Shown here piece after piece: positions 1 to 12,428 of a DNA stretch of 64,000 nt. Positions within the stretch are counted from its first letter, which is position 1; each line of letters starts with the position of its first letter. The stretch is from the NCBI GenBank assembly GCA_951640195.1, contig OX621175.1, positions 1,352,470 through 1,416,469 of the forward strand. The letters are read 5' to 3'. The translations under genes and the position numbers were made by a program. The notes under the pieces are model-generated. The model searched no databases, was not told the origin of the DNA, and was given only the letters and a program-made list of their open reading frames with translations. The stretch comes from Porpolomopsis calyptriformis (taxonomy: Eukaryota > Basidiomycota > Agaricomycetes > Agaricales > Hygrophoraceae).

Positions 1-1466
1 ACCGCCAACAGCATAGGAATATGAGATGGTGTCCTGCAGTGCAGCTGATATCGTCGAGGAGCCCAGAGGCCATGACTGAATCAATCGATACAACCCAATG
101 GAACCACTGCGCCCTATCTGTTGAATCCAATATGTGTCCGTGAACACGTGTGTCCCAAGCACCCCATTCGGAGTCATAGGTGCAGATTCCATCACGGCGT
201 CAACACTATATACACCTTCAAAGTATTTGCCAGATGCAAAAACCTCCCAAAGAGTCGTATAGCATTCGATAGCGTCCTCTAACATGCCATCGAAAGGATT
301 GGCCCTGATAATGCCCGTTACGATTGATGATCCATTGACGCAAGAGTACGCGTCATAGACCACATCTACCGTGGCATTATAAACCTTAGCTTGTGGACCA
401 CAACTCGGGGAAAAGATAGTAAACATGGTATAGTTGTTTCCGACGGTCTGATTCTGAAAATTTGGGAGTGGCCCGCTTCTCGTGCATGTGGTGCTAGCGT
501 TGACACCTGCCGCATGGAAATCTGTAGTGATGAGGCCAGAAACAGGGCGTAAGAGGTTCGCAATGTGCGCGCTTGTATTTTGACTTACAATAACCCGATA
601 GGGGGAGGCGACCTGGCTCTGACCACCGAGCACCAGGCCATCCACCCCAAATGTGAAAAAGGCATCGATCGCCAGCGGAATACGTTGACCAGTGGTGTAG
701 TTGGTGTTGATCGAAGCGATGCTGAGGAGGTTCGTTTCGTAATCATTGAAAAGGGTTGAAAGAGTTGCGAACTGATTTAGGGCTCCTGCCATTGTCAATT
801 GATTGACAATGTCCAGATTAGCACTGATGTTGGCTGAAACAACTGTTGCTGAATATGGTTTTTCCACCGGATGAAGGCCGAATGCGGCGGTATACAGGGT
901 GAATGAGAAGAAAAGAAGGAGAGAGATGGCGAAAGACCAAGAGGCCTGAAAATGAATCGAGCCCTTGGCCCAGTATATTGCGCGGTCATAATATCGATAG
1001 GTGATATTATGTCCGGATAAACAGTTGACCAGGTATCCAGCACACAAATTCGTCCACGCAAGCAAGTTCATTGCCTTGAAAATGCTTCCGGTCGCGGTTA
1101 TGAGAGAATTGTAAAGAGCAGTGGAAACACCGAAGGGTTGAGGGGGTAAGGTATACGGGTTATGTATAAGCCACCCTGCATACACAATGATAGCACTTTG
1201 ACACAGAAGGGATATCGTGGCGAATGCAATCCATCCAGTGTGGGGCGACCATTTCTGGGCCTCCGGATATGCCCCATTGTCTGAGGCATTGGCTTCGTCA
1301 AGCGAGGAAGGCGTCTGTTTCGCCTTGAACCTGGCGGGCACCAATGGACTTTCGAAATAAAAACATAAGTTAAATGGAACCAAAAGCACAAAACGACTTA
1401 CTAGCTGTGTTGTGCATATGGAAGTGCAGGAGGGAGCTCTTCCGTTTCAATGCCTTGAACGCTCAT
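1..1466 (-). CDS. membrane protein of unknown function, 3' end beyond the window
   Basis: Two exons: 1466-1402 and 1348 down past base 1, joined over a 53-nt GT-AG intron (1401-1349) with the frame kept. The product starts MSVQGIETEELPP and stays open for about 470 codons to the window edge. I see a hydrophobic segment after a short cytoplasmic-like N-terminus (WIAFATISLLCQSAIIVYAG), a second near residues 155-175 (FAISLLLFFSFTLYTAAFG), then a long region with many N-x-S/T sequons (NISAN, NYTTG, NTSA, NASTT, NQTV, NYTM, NATV, NGSS) and several cysteines, which suggests an extracellular or lumenal domain. This layout (two or more membrane passes and a glycosylated ectodomain) is common in lineage-specific agaricomycete membrane proteins. 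I do not recognise a named domain. The start is the first ATG of an open first exon with a good splice donor. Confidence 0.7.
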
Positions 1467-2300
1467 CGCTGAAGAGGATGGGTTGGACGTATAGAGGCGG
1501 CACCAGTTGCATTTTTATGCGCAGCGATTCCGGATAGGCTATGCAATAGTCTGGACCCATGGCCGCCCATGACACCGTTTATCATAAACGGTGACATGAG
1601 CGATGGGATAGATACACACAATTTACCTAGTTAGGTACATCAGAATAGAAGATAGAATAGAACTCCGCCGCCTCCGTATCCAACCCATCCTAACTTGAGA
1701 GATGCACAACCTTTGTATTGAGCGGTCCCAATTACCTCTTATCTCCATCGCTTGCACGTCCCTCCCTCTAACCAACCACCCGAGATACACCAGACCTTCC
1801 AAGACCTGCGATACGAGGCTATCTCGAATCCCATCGGCCTAGGTGTCCAGGAAGGACCTTGCCTCTCGCCCTCTCTTCTGTATTCCTCACGAGCTACCTT
1901 ATTCATCGTATCAGTCACAGGGCGACTTTACAATGATTGATGGTGATTTTAACGCAGCGCATGGGCATATGGCTGTGCACGATGTACATAAAGCCTGGCC
2001 CCCATTCTCCGAATCGATGTGCTCTTTGTATCTCCTTCAAAGATACTTTGGGGGCAGAGTAAGTTTGTGCAATTGATTCAAGCATGTCTGTCCCGCACCG
2101 TGGACATGCTCATTATTAATCAATACGAACATCTTGGCTCAAAGGGTAAATTACATACATATTAGCATCACAAACATGAAAAGGACAGCCAGCTTTAGGA
2201 GGCACAACAAATGAATTTGAGTATATATCGCCAGGCCGAATGCAAAGTCCGGAAAGAATGAGAATGGGCCAGCCTCATTCGGGCACCTACTGAAAACAAT
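1467..2300. other. intergenic region between a minus-strand start and a minus-strand stop
   Basis: It holds the promoter side of the partial membrane-protein gene, with a near-perfect palindrome at 1570-1596, and the 3' side of the long disordered-protein gene. Short open frames of 60-80 codons exist on the plus strand (1752-2076) but lack protein-like composition or splice-supported extension. I see no convincing gene. Confidence 0.5.
1570..1596. promoter_or_regulatory. 27-bp near-perfect palindrome upstream of the membrane-protein gene
   Basis: Arms ACCGTTTAT and ATAAACGGT meet around a single C. The symmetry extends outwards to TG..C / G..CA, so 24 of 27 positions are symmetric. It lies about 105 bp upstream of the start codon at 1466, a plausible place for a dimeric transcription-factor site. 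The factor is unknown. Confidence 0.35.
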
Positions 2301-5170
2301 TTATCGTTGACCACGAGGTCGTTTCAAAGCTGATCGCAGAGGCACTTTAGGGATAAGACGATGCAGCATATCAATTCTGACGCCCTCCTCGTTCTGCCAG
2401 CCTTGACCATATTCAGGGTAAGAATCCAGATCTGGGGGAAACTCCTGGCCAACGGGCGGGGGCTTGTACGATCCGTCATTCATCCACAATTGGTCCCTGC
2501 GCAATGATATATTAAAATGACTCTTGGACTAATTGATGTACATACCCACGGCGATTGAACCATCCCTTTCGTCGTTGACTTGGGAAGATGGGGGATGGTG
2601 CGATCAGATTAGTATCCCATCGAACGCAACGGGTTGCCGCAGGAGTTGTCGAGCGAAGGCCGGGATTGCCAGGTCCCTCGGAAAATCGTTGGGGCGGCTG
2701 CGACGACTGCAGGGTTGATCGAGATGTCTGTAGTCCGCCCGGAGCGAGATTCCGTGACTGATTTGGGGGTGGGGGCGGCTGTTTGTCGGTAGTCGTGTCG
2801 ACTTGTCCGTAGGTTGTGCGTTTTTCGGAGGGAGGGGGTATAGGAAGGGAACTAAATTCTTGACGTTCATCTAAATCACGCCGTTGTGGGCAATGTGTTG
2901 AAGGCCTTGTCACAAAGGTTGACGTATGTCTGTCGTGCACGTCTTGTCGAGGCTGTGTGCCCCGCGCAGCCGTCTGTCGTGCAGTCAACCCTGTTGACGC
3001 AGATTTAACATACATATCTCGGCTTGCAATACCACTTCCATCTCCGAGTTTAGATTGGGGAGGTTTCACTGCCGAGAGAGCAGCCTGAGGGGCAGATGGA
3101 ATGGGGAGTGATTGAAAATCTTGACGTTCCTCCGAATTTTGTCCAGTAGGACGATGAGAGCGGCCGTGTTGGTAGTCCATGTTATATTTCGTCGGCTGAG
3201 AATATGGATTAAAAGAAGTCCGATTATCAAGGTCATTTCTTATCTGCGCATTTTGAAGCGGTTCGGGTAAATCTACGAAGCCTCTTGATGCAGTCGAGTT
3301 GTATGATTCTGACGCTCGAACAACGGAGGCATCCCTAAGTGATGATGATTGGGGGGTGGCTGAGAAAAGATGTTCAACAGGTAGAGGAACAGCACGGTCT
3401 TGCGGCCTATTTGGGTGCCACGTAGTGGGGTCGGGTACTTCTGCTCTTACAAAATGCTTCTCAGGGTCTGAGCCTTGGCTGTCTCGCGGAATGGGCGGAG
3501 ACTCTCCCCGTTCGGCTAAATCCAACGGATCTTGCCCACCATCTGTAGTAATTGGCTGGCCACGTCCCAGAGGTGCGGACGACGAAATGTGAGAATTTTG
3601 CCTCCCGTCCGACGTTCTCGTGGGATAGACGAGATGTGAACGCCCAGATGGTGGTTCAGCTTGCTCCATTACAGCAGAAGCGAAGTCGGGCTCTCCCGGA
3701 ATAACTGAGGCAACACGCAGCCCACCTATTTCTGAAGGCGCAAATAACCTGGCGTCGTTGTTCAAGTTTCGCTCGCGTGGAAGATACCGATTTTCCAGAA
3801 TATCTTCGACAATGGACTTGTTTACCTCACCAGACGACACCCTGTCCTTCGGAACTGGTGTTCTTAGTGGCGGACTGGCAAAAACGTGCGACCCCGAGGC
3901 AGTGAATGCATCTCGTCTTCCGGTGGCACCAGTGTCTCTACGAGCGGGGGTATGAATATATGCATCAGTAGGATGTGACTCTGAGAGGAAATGAAGGGAG
4001 TCTGTGAGGGTGTCGCCCGTCCTGCTGATGTTTGGCAAATTTTCACGTGGAGAAGATCCTCTTGTAGCAGAAGTAGAACTTATTTCTTGAGTTGAAAATG
4101 GCCCAGTTGGAGGGCAAGTCTCGTGAGGTGTTGATGGAGTGGACGAAATGTGCGGTAACTGTCTGCTTTCTGTTTTCCTTATCGCCGGGTAGGATGAGAA
4201 CTTGGATGGACGACTGACACCGTTCCCTGGTGGAGATGATCCGTTCACAGAGGAGACACTTGCGTCATCCAACTCTGTTCGGAGTAACGAGGTGGTGTTC
4301 GTGACAATAGTAGGAGAACATCCTCTGGAAACAAGAAACTCATCGCGCGTAGCGGAGGGGACAGAGGAATATGTCGATGTCGCGGAATGATGAACAGTGG
4401 TTCCTGTTGAGACAGAGAGCTCATCCTCCAAACTAGAAGATCCAGGAAGTCGCACAACGGGCTCGACCGTTAGGGAACGAAGCATGGGCACTGATGTAGC
4501 GTTATGCATACGACTACCTCCAGTTGAAAATGGAGGAATGTTTAGGGCTGGGATTTGAATTGGGAAGGAGACACGGGCAGAGGGTAATGGTCGTGGCAGA
4601 GGGTCCATTGTGGCATCACTCATGAGGGTCGGAGCAGGCGCAATGCTTTGTAAGGTTGCCGTACTGTCGTTAGAAAGAGCGGTGGAGAAACACGATGATG
4701 GGGAAGATGTCGTGATGTCGGACTCAGTATAAGTATCCGATTTTGAGAAGGGGGAACATTCATAGATATAGGAATTCGTAGAGGTGCATGGATAAATAGG
4801 ATAATTAAGTGGCGGTATTGTGGTGTCGAAATCGTATGAACGTCGGTTTTGAGCCTTTCCGCCACCGAAAACGCGGGAAGAACGGGCCGGATGGTCGAGC
4901 GGTAACGACTTCTTCGCGTCAGAGGGAGACCAATCTGGTTTTGGCCATGGGTTTGAAGATGGGTGAGTTCGGTAACCAAGGTCAAATTTCGGCGTAGCTG
5001 CGTATTGGTAGTTTGACAGTGTCGGGGCTTTGAAGACCTTAACGGAAAATCCCTTTGGAATTTGTATAGAATAATTCTTTCCCTTCAAATGGGCGAGATG
5101 AAGAAGCTTGATAGAAGATGCTCACCTTTGCTAAACCGCCACGACCATTTCGCGTATTAACAGAGAACAT
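2301..5170 (-). CDS. long, mostly disordered Ser/Thr/Pro-rich protein (about 925 aa)
   Basis: Three exons: 5170-5126, 5082-2546 and 2496-2301, with introns of 43 and 49 nt. The exon lengths sum to 926 codons including the stop, which supports the model. The start MFSVNTRNGRGGLAK is in a separate small first exon; the long open frame that follows has no ATG near its beginning. The ends look structured or conserved: an N-terminal stretch beginning GKNYSIQIPKGFSVKVFKAP, and a C-terminal stretch with PSQRRKGWFNRRGDQLWMND and PEYGQGWQNEEGVRIDMLHR. The ~750 residues between are low-complexity Ser/Thr/Pro/Arg sequence typical of intrinsically disordered proteins. Its 5' end faces CFT1 across about 570 bp. 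I do not recognise the family. Confidence 0.75.
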
Positions 5171-5737
5171 CTCGAGCAGCTTTACTCCCAATAAGATCCG
5201 CAAAAACATCAGGCTTATAAGGCGAAGGATGCCGAAACTTCAAAATGTGGGTTTGCATGAGGAGGGTCAGGACACGCGTTAGCAGCCTGCCATACATGTG
5301 GCATTCGTTCACCAACAGCAGTGATTCGATCCTGTGTGAATGCGACAAGAGTGAAGCCAGTCATGAATCCTCTTGGACTTCTAGGTCCACCCGAAGGATT
5401 CTGGTGATCGAGGTCCTAGACCCACCACCCGCGTTTAAGGCATGCCTCGAAGGTGAATTAAGACCGCAATAAAAAGAGTGATGGCCCTAGGAACCCGCAT
5501 ACACTTTGGGACCGCAGGAACGACGGCTTTGAGGATAGGGTTGATCTCCCGAGAAATTCGCCAGAAGACAGCCACTTTTGCAAAAGGCAATTTCACAGTC
5601 ACGTTTGTCACGTTGCAAAATTTTGTCCGACAGGCGGTGAAGGCGGGTTGAAAAGGACCATACGCGAACATCCTCTTCTCAGGAGGACTGGCTATTGCTG
5701 AACATTTTTAGCTGTCCTCCCTGGCTGCACCGCAAAT
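5171..5737. other. divergent intergenic region upstream of CFT1, with weak unresolved coding signal
   Basis: It separates the minus-strand disordered-protein gene from CFT1 and must hold both promoters. On the minus strand, 5671-5435 is open for 78 codons, and 5420-5215 can be read as a short frame ending in TAA (GFMTGFTLVAFTQDRITAVG). I could not join them with splice sites into a convincing product, so a small minus-strand gene here is possible but unproven. Confidence 0.3.
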
Positions 5738-8700
5738 ATGCATGCTTTGCGTCAAGATATTCTTCCTCCCAGCGGCGTGGAGTTCGCTACTAGTCTGAAA
5801 TTGACCCCATCAATGCTAGGGCACTTGTCTACACCGCCCAATTCTACTGCACGTCAGGAAATCGCTGCTCGAGTTTTGTGCAATATGGTTGTCGCCCGTA
5901 CAAACCTTCTTCTCATATTTGAGGTTCGTGAGGAACCCGCGACGATCCCGATCCCGAATGACGAAGAACAAGTGCGAGGGTTGGGTGTTCGAAAAGGAAC
6001 AGAAGCTGTCGAAGGCGAGGTTGAAATGGATGAACAAGGGGAGGGTTTTGTCAATCTTGGTTCTGTAAAGGTGACTTGGAATATCTTATGTTTTATGGCT
6101 CATTTACACAATGCGGGATTTCGTTTTGAATCTCTTGGGTTGAATGCTCGAAATCTCGTTGGTTCGGTGCTAACAGACAACTTGTTCTTAGTCAACTGGC
6201 AGGAATGGCGCCCCGCGTCCACCCACCGTCACTCGTTTCTATTTTGTCCGCGATCACTACTTACACGGCATCATAACCGGCTTAGAAAGGGTCAAGATCT
6301 TGGGCTCAAATGAAGATGGACTCGATAGACTTTTGGTTTCCTTTAAGGACGCAAAGGTCAGCATCCAATAATTGTGAACCTGGTATCCTCGCATGACATC
6401 GTGCCAATCCGACAGATTGCTCTCCTTGAATGGTCTGACTCATTACATGATCTGATCACGGTGTCTATTCATACATACGAACGAGCTCCCCAACTTGTGA
6501 GTCAAGCATGCTACAAGTGATGACAGCTTGTTGAAAAGACGCTAGATGTCGTCGGATTCTTCCCTATTTCGAGCTACTCTACGCGTCGACCCCCTTTCTC
6601 GTTGCGCTGCACTTTCGCTTCCTATGGATGCTTTAGCTATCCTTCCATTTTATCAGACACAAAATGAACTTGAATTGCCAGACCAGGAACAAAACCAGGC
6701 AAAGTATGTTCTAGCTCTTAGGGAAAAATCATTTCCTGATTGTATTCTCTCCAGAGATGTCCCCTATTCACCCAGTTTTATACTTGATCTCGCAGCGGAT
6801 GTCGACTCAAGTATTCGAAACGTTGTCGATTTCGTTTTTCTTCCTGGTTTCAACAATCCAACTATGGCAGTACTCTTTCAATTGCAGCAGACGTGGACAG
6901 GGTCAGCATGGGGACACTATTCTTCAAATGCATGCTAATAGTGCCATAGGCGTTTGAAGGAGTTCAAGGATACTGTCAAGTTGCTCGTTTTTACAATGGA
7001 CCTTGTCAATCATCATTATCCCGTCATCACAGCTGTCGAGGGTTTGCCCTACGATTGCCTCTCACTCCTTCCTTGTTCGACTTCCTTGGGGGGAGTGGTG
7101 ATACTTACCAGTAACGCAATAATTTATGTTGACCAATCGTCTCGACGAGTAACCTTGCCAGTGAATGGCTGGTCTTCACGTGTTAGCGACATCCAGTTTC
7201 CTGCTCCCACTCCTGAAGAACGGTCGCGAAACCTTGAATTGGAAGGCAGCCACTCCGCATTTATCGACGACAAGACAGTCTGTGTTATTCTCAAAGATGG
7301 TACTGTCTATCCTGTGGAACTTGTGGCCGATGGAAAGATCCTTTCCAAGCTTTCAATGGCGCCAGCACTAGCGCAAACCACTATGCCCTCGATTGTGAAA
7401 ATGATAGACGACGATCATCTTTTCATTGGAAGTACATTGGGCCCATCAGTATTACTAAAAACTGCACGAGTGGAAGAGGAAATATCAGATATAAATGTGG
7501 TGACCGCCGCTCTGACTGCTGTTGCTCATCTCGGCGATGCCATGGACTTGGATGATGATGATGGTGAGTCATGAATTTGGTGAAACACATGTCCAATGAA
7601 CGACACCCTTTTCAGATATCTATGGATCGTCAAAGTTACCCATGCCGCCATCAGCCAAAGGCCTTCACAAAAGCAATGGTTTGGCCAGAACATTGCATAC
7701 CGTCATTCACCTTTCCCTGTGTGACTCCTTGCCGGCATATGGTACTATTGCTGACATGACGTTTTCCTACGCTCGGGATTGCGTACGTTGAATATCACAT
7801 CCTTCCTTTCGAAGTTTACACCTATATTAGGACCGCCCCGTCCCTGAGCTAGTGGCCGCCACGGGCACCGGCTGGTTGGGAGGGTTCACGTTGTTCCAGG
7901 TACGCAAACCGTTAACTTTATGGCAAATATTTATGATAGTGTTTAGCGCGACCTTCCGACTCGTACCAAGCGCAAGCTTCATATTATTGGAGGTGCCCGA
8001 GGAGTGTGGTCACTCCCAATTCGCCAACCGGTCAAGGTGAACGGCGTATCCTATGAACGTCCTGTTGATCCTTACCAATCGGAGAACGACTCTATCATCG
8101 TCAGCACTGACGCCAGTCCTTCTCCGGGACTCTCTCGTGTACGTTTTAAATTTGGGTTCCGGTGCTCCTGTGGATTCACTCCCATCCCAGATTGCCTCAC
8201 GCATGGCTTCTCGGGATGTTACAATCACCACACGATTACCCGGAACTACCATTGGAGCTGCGCCGTTTTTCCAACGCACCACCATTTTGCACGTCATGAC
8301 CAATGCAATCCGCGTTCTCGAACATGGTACGTATAATCTTTAACGTATCCGACGTTCCCACTGACATGCAAGTTCAGACGGAAGTGAAAGGCAAATAATC
8401 AAAGATATGGACGGCAATATGCCCAGACCAAAGATCAGGGCATGCAGCATCTGTGATCCATTCGCGTTGATTCTTCGAGAAGATGATACCATCGGATTGT
8501 TCATTGGTGAGATCGAACGCGGGAAGATCAGGAGAAAGGATATGTCGCCGATGGGCGATAAAGTGAGTTGCCACGGATTCGGCTATACCATTTTACCCAT
8601 CCATTACCGTAGACTTCCCGTTATCTGGTTGGCTGCTTCTTCGACGATGTTACTGGGATATTCGAAGCTTGTCTCGCTCACAACTCCACAATCGCGACGA

Positions 8701-11273
8701 CCAAGAATGCGATCACTACGCTTCAGGCTGTGATGAATCCGGCAAACTCGACTCAATGGCTCCTTTTGGTTCGTCCACAAGGTATCATGGAGGTGGGCCT
8801 CAACATGCTTTTCTTAATAACAATTCCTTGATTCAGTCTAGATTTGGGCATTACCGAAATTGACACTTGTGTTTTCGACTTCGCTATTGGCCACATTACA
8901 AACCGTTCTCACTGACTCGCATGAACCAGCTGCTGTCTCTCTTCCCCAAGACCCACCACGGAAGCCGCAAGATCTAGATATCGACCAGATCTTGATAGCA
9001 CCTTTGGGCGAAACGTCACCACGACCCCACCTACTGGTAGGTATCATAAGACCCTGATGATCCAGGTTGAAGACTCTTCTCTTATCAGGTTTTCCTGCGA
9101 TCAGGACAATTTGTCATTTACGAGATTCATCCTGCAGCGATCCCTTCAGACCTTCCTTCCCTTCGGGCCTTTAGTTTGAACATTAAATTTGTCAAAGTCC
9201 TGTCACATGCTTTTGATATCCAGAAACCAGAAGAAAACGAGAAGAGCATTATCGCTGAGCAGAAGAAGATATCCCGCTTGTTGATTCCGTTCGTGACGAC
9301 ACCAGAGTTTGGTCCCACTTACTCCGGGGTGTTTTTGACTGGAGATCGACCGTGCTGGATTCTCGCAACGGACAAAAGCGGCATTAGAGTGCACCCATCC
9401 GGCCATTCCGTAGTCCATTCATTCACGGCGTGCTCTCTCTGGGAATCGAAAGGGGATTTTCTTTTGTATACCGAAGACGTAACTTGATTCTTTCTTTTCT
9501 TGGGAAAGACAACGGCTCACTTGGTTGTAGGGTCCTCGTTTGTTAGAATGGATCCCAGGGTTTCACCTCGGCAATCGTCTAATCTCTCGTTCTGTCCAGC
9601 GGGGTAGATCGTATTCAAATGTCATGTTCGACCCCTCAACGTCGTTGATCATCGGAGCCTCCTCTTTGCAAGCCAAATTTGCCTCTTTTGACGAAGAAGG
9701 CAACAAGGTATGGGAGCCAGATGGTAAGCAAACCTACACGGTCCAAGATTCTTATTCACTACTTCCCGACTCTAAGCCCCCAATGTATCCTATCCTATGT
9801 GTGATTGCTCCACACTTGAACTCATTTCACCAGATCTATGGATCACCATGGACGGGTGAGTGAATTGGGTATGCATCGTTATTTGGTGACGAACCAGAAA
9901 TTCTAGCTACGAATTTGCGTCAAACGAATTTGTAAATGCAGTCGAGAATGTTACCCTCGAGACCAACAGCACGGAAGCTGGTGTGAAGGAATATATCGCC
10001 GTCGGGACAACTATCAACCGCGGCGAAGATCTGGCAGCAAAGGGAGCCGTAAGTCTTCACCGATTTATCATATCGACAACGCTCATCCTCTTCAATAGAC
10101 GTACATCTTTGAGATAGTTGAAGTCGTTCCGGACCCCTCCGTGTCTGCAAAACGGTGGTACAAGTTACGCCTTCGATGTCGGGACGACGCCAAGGGTCCG
10201 GTGACGGCAGTGTGCGGTTTCAATGGATATATAGTATCGTCGATGGGTCAAAAGGTAATAGTTGCACTGACAACCTTCTTAAACGTGACTGATTGGTTCC
10301 CAGATCTTCGTACGGGCGTTTGATTCTGATGAGCGTCTCGTGGGTGTCGCCTTCTTGGATGTTGGAGTTTACGTCACATCCCTGAGTACACTCAAAAACC
10401 TACTCCTTATTGGGGATGCGGTGAAAAGTGTTTGGTTTGTTGCTTTTCAGGTTCGCACTTCCCCCCATTAAGTGACCAATGTCTCACGTGATTTATTCAG
10501 GAGGAGCCATATAAACTTGTGATCCTTGCAAAGGATGTATATCCTGTCTGTGTGACAAGAGCCGATTTCTTCTTTGCTGAAGGAGAACTATCATTCGTTA
10601 CCGGGGATGAAGAAGGTGTGATAAGGGTGTACGAGTATAATCCTCATGGTATCCTCTCGCCTTTTTTTTTTTTTTCGGAGAAGATCCACTTACTCGCCTT
10701 ACACAGATCCCAACTCCAAAAATGGACAAAATTTATTATTACGCACCGAGTTTCATGGTCAAACCGAGTACCGCACGTCTGCCCTGATCGCACGACGCAC
10801 AAAGGAGGACCAAGTGACGCCGCAGTCCAAGTTAATTTGTGGTACGCACATTAGCCTCGCGGCACGAAACGTCAACTTTACGCATGTGTACTCATCAATG
10901 ACAACGTGTCATCAGGTGCCACCGACGGATCGCTGATAGGTCTCACGCCAGTCGCTGAATCTGTTGCGAAAAGGCTCCAGTTGCTGCAAGGCCAGCTAAC
11001 GCGTAATATCCAACATGTAGCTGGTTTGAACCCAAAGGCACACCGGTTAGTCTGCAGCCCTCTCACTTGGTGGGCGATGATTCGATTTTCCGCTGCAGCA
11101 TTGTCAAAAATGATTACGTATCAAAACCGTTGTCGAAAGGCATTCTTGATGGCAATCTTTTAGTAGAATTCGAAGGTTTGCCTATCACTCGGCAAGTTGA
11201 GATGACGAGGCAGATTGGAACAGAGAGAACCATTGTTTTGGGTGATTTGATGGCACTGGATGGGGCTTGGTGA
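5738..11273 (+). CDS. CFT1: cleavage and polyadenylation specificity factor subunit 1 (CPSF160 / Cft1)
   Basis: Large multi-exon gene encoding roughly 1,400 residues. CPSF160 is the scaffold of the nuclear mRNA 3'-end processing complex; with WDR33 and CPSF30 it positions recognition of the AAUAAA-type signal. Family hallmarks appear in order: N-terminal MHALRQDILPPSGVEF; LDRLLVSFKDAK followed by LEWSDSLHDLITVSIHTYER; DPLSRCAALSLPMDALAILP; and a C-terminus YVSKPLSKGILDGNLLVEFE leading to the usual short helical tail and a TGA at 11271. The first exon runs from 5738 to about 6069. Short introns interrupt the frame throughout, for example after DAK at about 6357, after YERAPQL at about 6496, and around 7573-7614. 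One intron near 10,650 has a long poly-T tract. The three-beta-propeller architecture is inferred from the family. It is convergent with the gene at 11,679. Confidence 0.93.
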
Positions 11274-11678
11274 CGATAAAATGAATAATTGCTTTATTGT
11301 TAAAATTGGCGCGCAGGCTTTCTCGATCTTTATTCTCACCCACGGACAAAAATGGACATGGACAAACTAGCAAAATTCGAAAGGGCAGAGAGGTTCATAA
11401 CGACGACTGATCAATTGGAAACCGGAAACAATCGGTGGTTTGGATTACACTAAAGTACAAACACTGCAAAGGATGGAAGTAAAATTACAGCTCGGAAAAG
11501 AAAAAGAAGATTTTGTGTGCATATGGAAAGTCCGTAGCTACCGGAAGTTGGTATCTCAGACCTTCGACACCAATCCGGTAGCTACGTGTGAAAGAATAGA
11601 GCTAGGTGGAATATACATTGGAACCTATACCTTAGGAGTGATCAACGAGAGTGGCCTCCTTTGGTATTTCTCATTTTC
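11274..11678. other. convergent 3' intergenic region with a stem-loop
   Basis: About 400 bp between the CFT1 stop (+) and the stop of a minus-strand gene. It must hold both 3' UTRs and polyadenylation sites. An 80-codon plus-strand frame at 11440-11682 overlaps the hairpin and does not look like a gene. Confidence 0.5.
11534..11585. terminator. inverted repeat / stem-loop in the convergent 3' region
   Basis: Arms GTAGCTACCGGA and TCCGGTAGCTAC are perfect inverted copies about 28 nt apart, and pairing continues imperfectly into GTTGGT / ACCAAT. It lies between two convergent genes, so it could structure either 3' UTR. A terminator role is inference only; fungal mRNA ends do not need hairpins. 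Confidence 0.35.
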
Positions 11679-12428
11679 CTAAGGAACCAAGCAGACGGCC
11701 ACGTTTTTGTCTGCGTCATCTGTGAACGGGGCTCCAACAGTTACCCCCGTGCCTGGTATACCGTATAGTTCACTATAAGGTTTGTCGCCAGCAAACGAAA
11801 GAAGCGCGTTGTTTAACAACGCCTGCAAGATGGGCTCATCTTTATCCACCAGTTCAGCAATTCTCTTGCTCACTTCTCCGGCCGCGCCGTAGTCGGGGAG
11901 AGTCTGGGTGTCCCACACCGGGTCAGAAAATCCTTCGATGCGACAACGGGGTCGGCGTCGTTCGTCCAAGAAGAAGAAAGCGTATATAATGATGGTGCCA
12001 TCGAGCGCGCTCAACCACCAGGATGTGTTACAGTGGAAGTCGACGCTGATGGTGTTGATAAGCTCCGAAGCTTGATGAGCGTTCGAATTGTTGATGTGGG
12101 CTTCCGGGCTGGCTAGTATGTCTCCCCACGTCTTGTACGACGTCCTGATCGCCCCACGTCGTGTCGGGGCATGAATGTTTGGATCGGGTGGTGCGTTAGC
12201 GAACTGATTGTCCACGAAGTTGAGCACGCTTTGGTTGTTGACGACACCGCTGAGGCTTAACGCGATCTCGCTATCAGGTCGTATATAGGCCACGATCGCG
12301 TGAATTTGGGGAAGACCCCACATGGCTTCCCAAGAAAACGAGTTGCCGACTTCCCTGTGTATCTGATAAAAGGGGCCGGCCAGCTGTTGGTACTGACGCT
12401 CAAAAGCGAAAACGGACATTTTCGGCAT
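11679..12428 (-). CDS. hypothetical protein, 249 aa
   Basis: A single open frame MPKMSVFAFERQYQQLAGPF... ending NVAVCLVP and TAG. No membrane segment or signal peptide. The composition is that of a globular protein, with several aromatic-rich motifs (SFSWEAMWGLPQIHAIVAYI, CNTSWWLSALDGTIIIYAFF). A small in-frame upstream exon starting MAKRSFLHNLSLHLS (about 12,625-12,578) could exist, because a donor-like GTATAC follows it, but I cannot connect it with confidence. I do not recognise the family; it resembles lineage-specific basidiomycete proteins. It is convergent with CFT1. Confidence 0.6.
   Translation of the reverse strand: MPKMSVFAFERQYQQLAGPFYQIHREVGNSFSWEAMWGLPQIHAIVAYIRPDSEIALSLSGVVNNQSVLNFVDNQFANAPPDPNIHAPTRRGAIRTSYKTWGDILASPEAHINNSNAHQASELINTISVDFHCNTSWWLSALDGTIIIYAFFFLDERRRPRCRIEGFSDPVWDTQTLPDYGAAGEVSKRIAELVDKDEPILQALLNNALLSFAGDKPYSELYGIPGTGVTVGAPFTDDADKNVAVCLVP

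Noticed and set aside
1752..2076. Small plus-strand ORFs as genes
   Set aside because: Short overlapping frames with no protein-like composition and no plausible splice sites.
11440..11682. 80-codon plus-strand gene
   Set aside because: It lies in a convergent 3' region, overlaps a hairpin and the end of the opposite gene, and has no splice-supported extension or recognisable motif.
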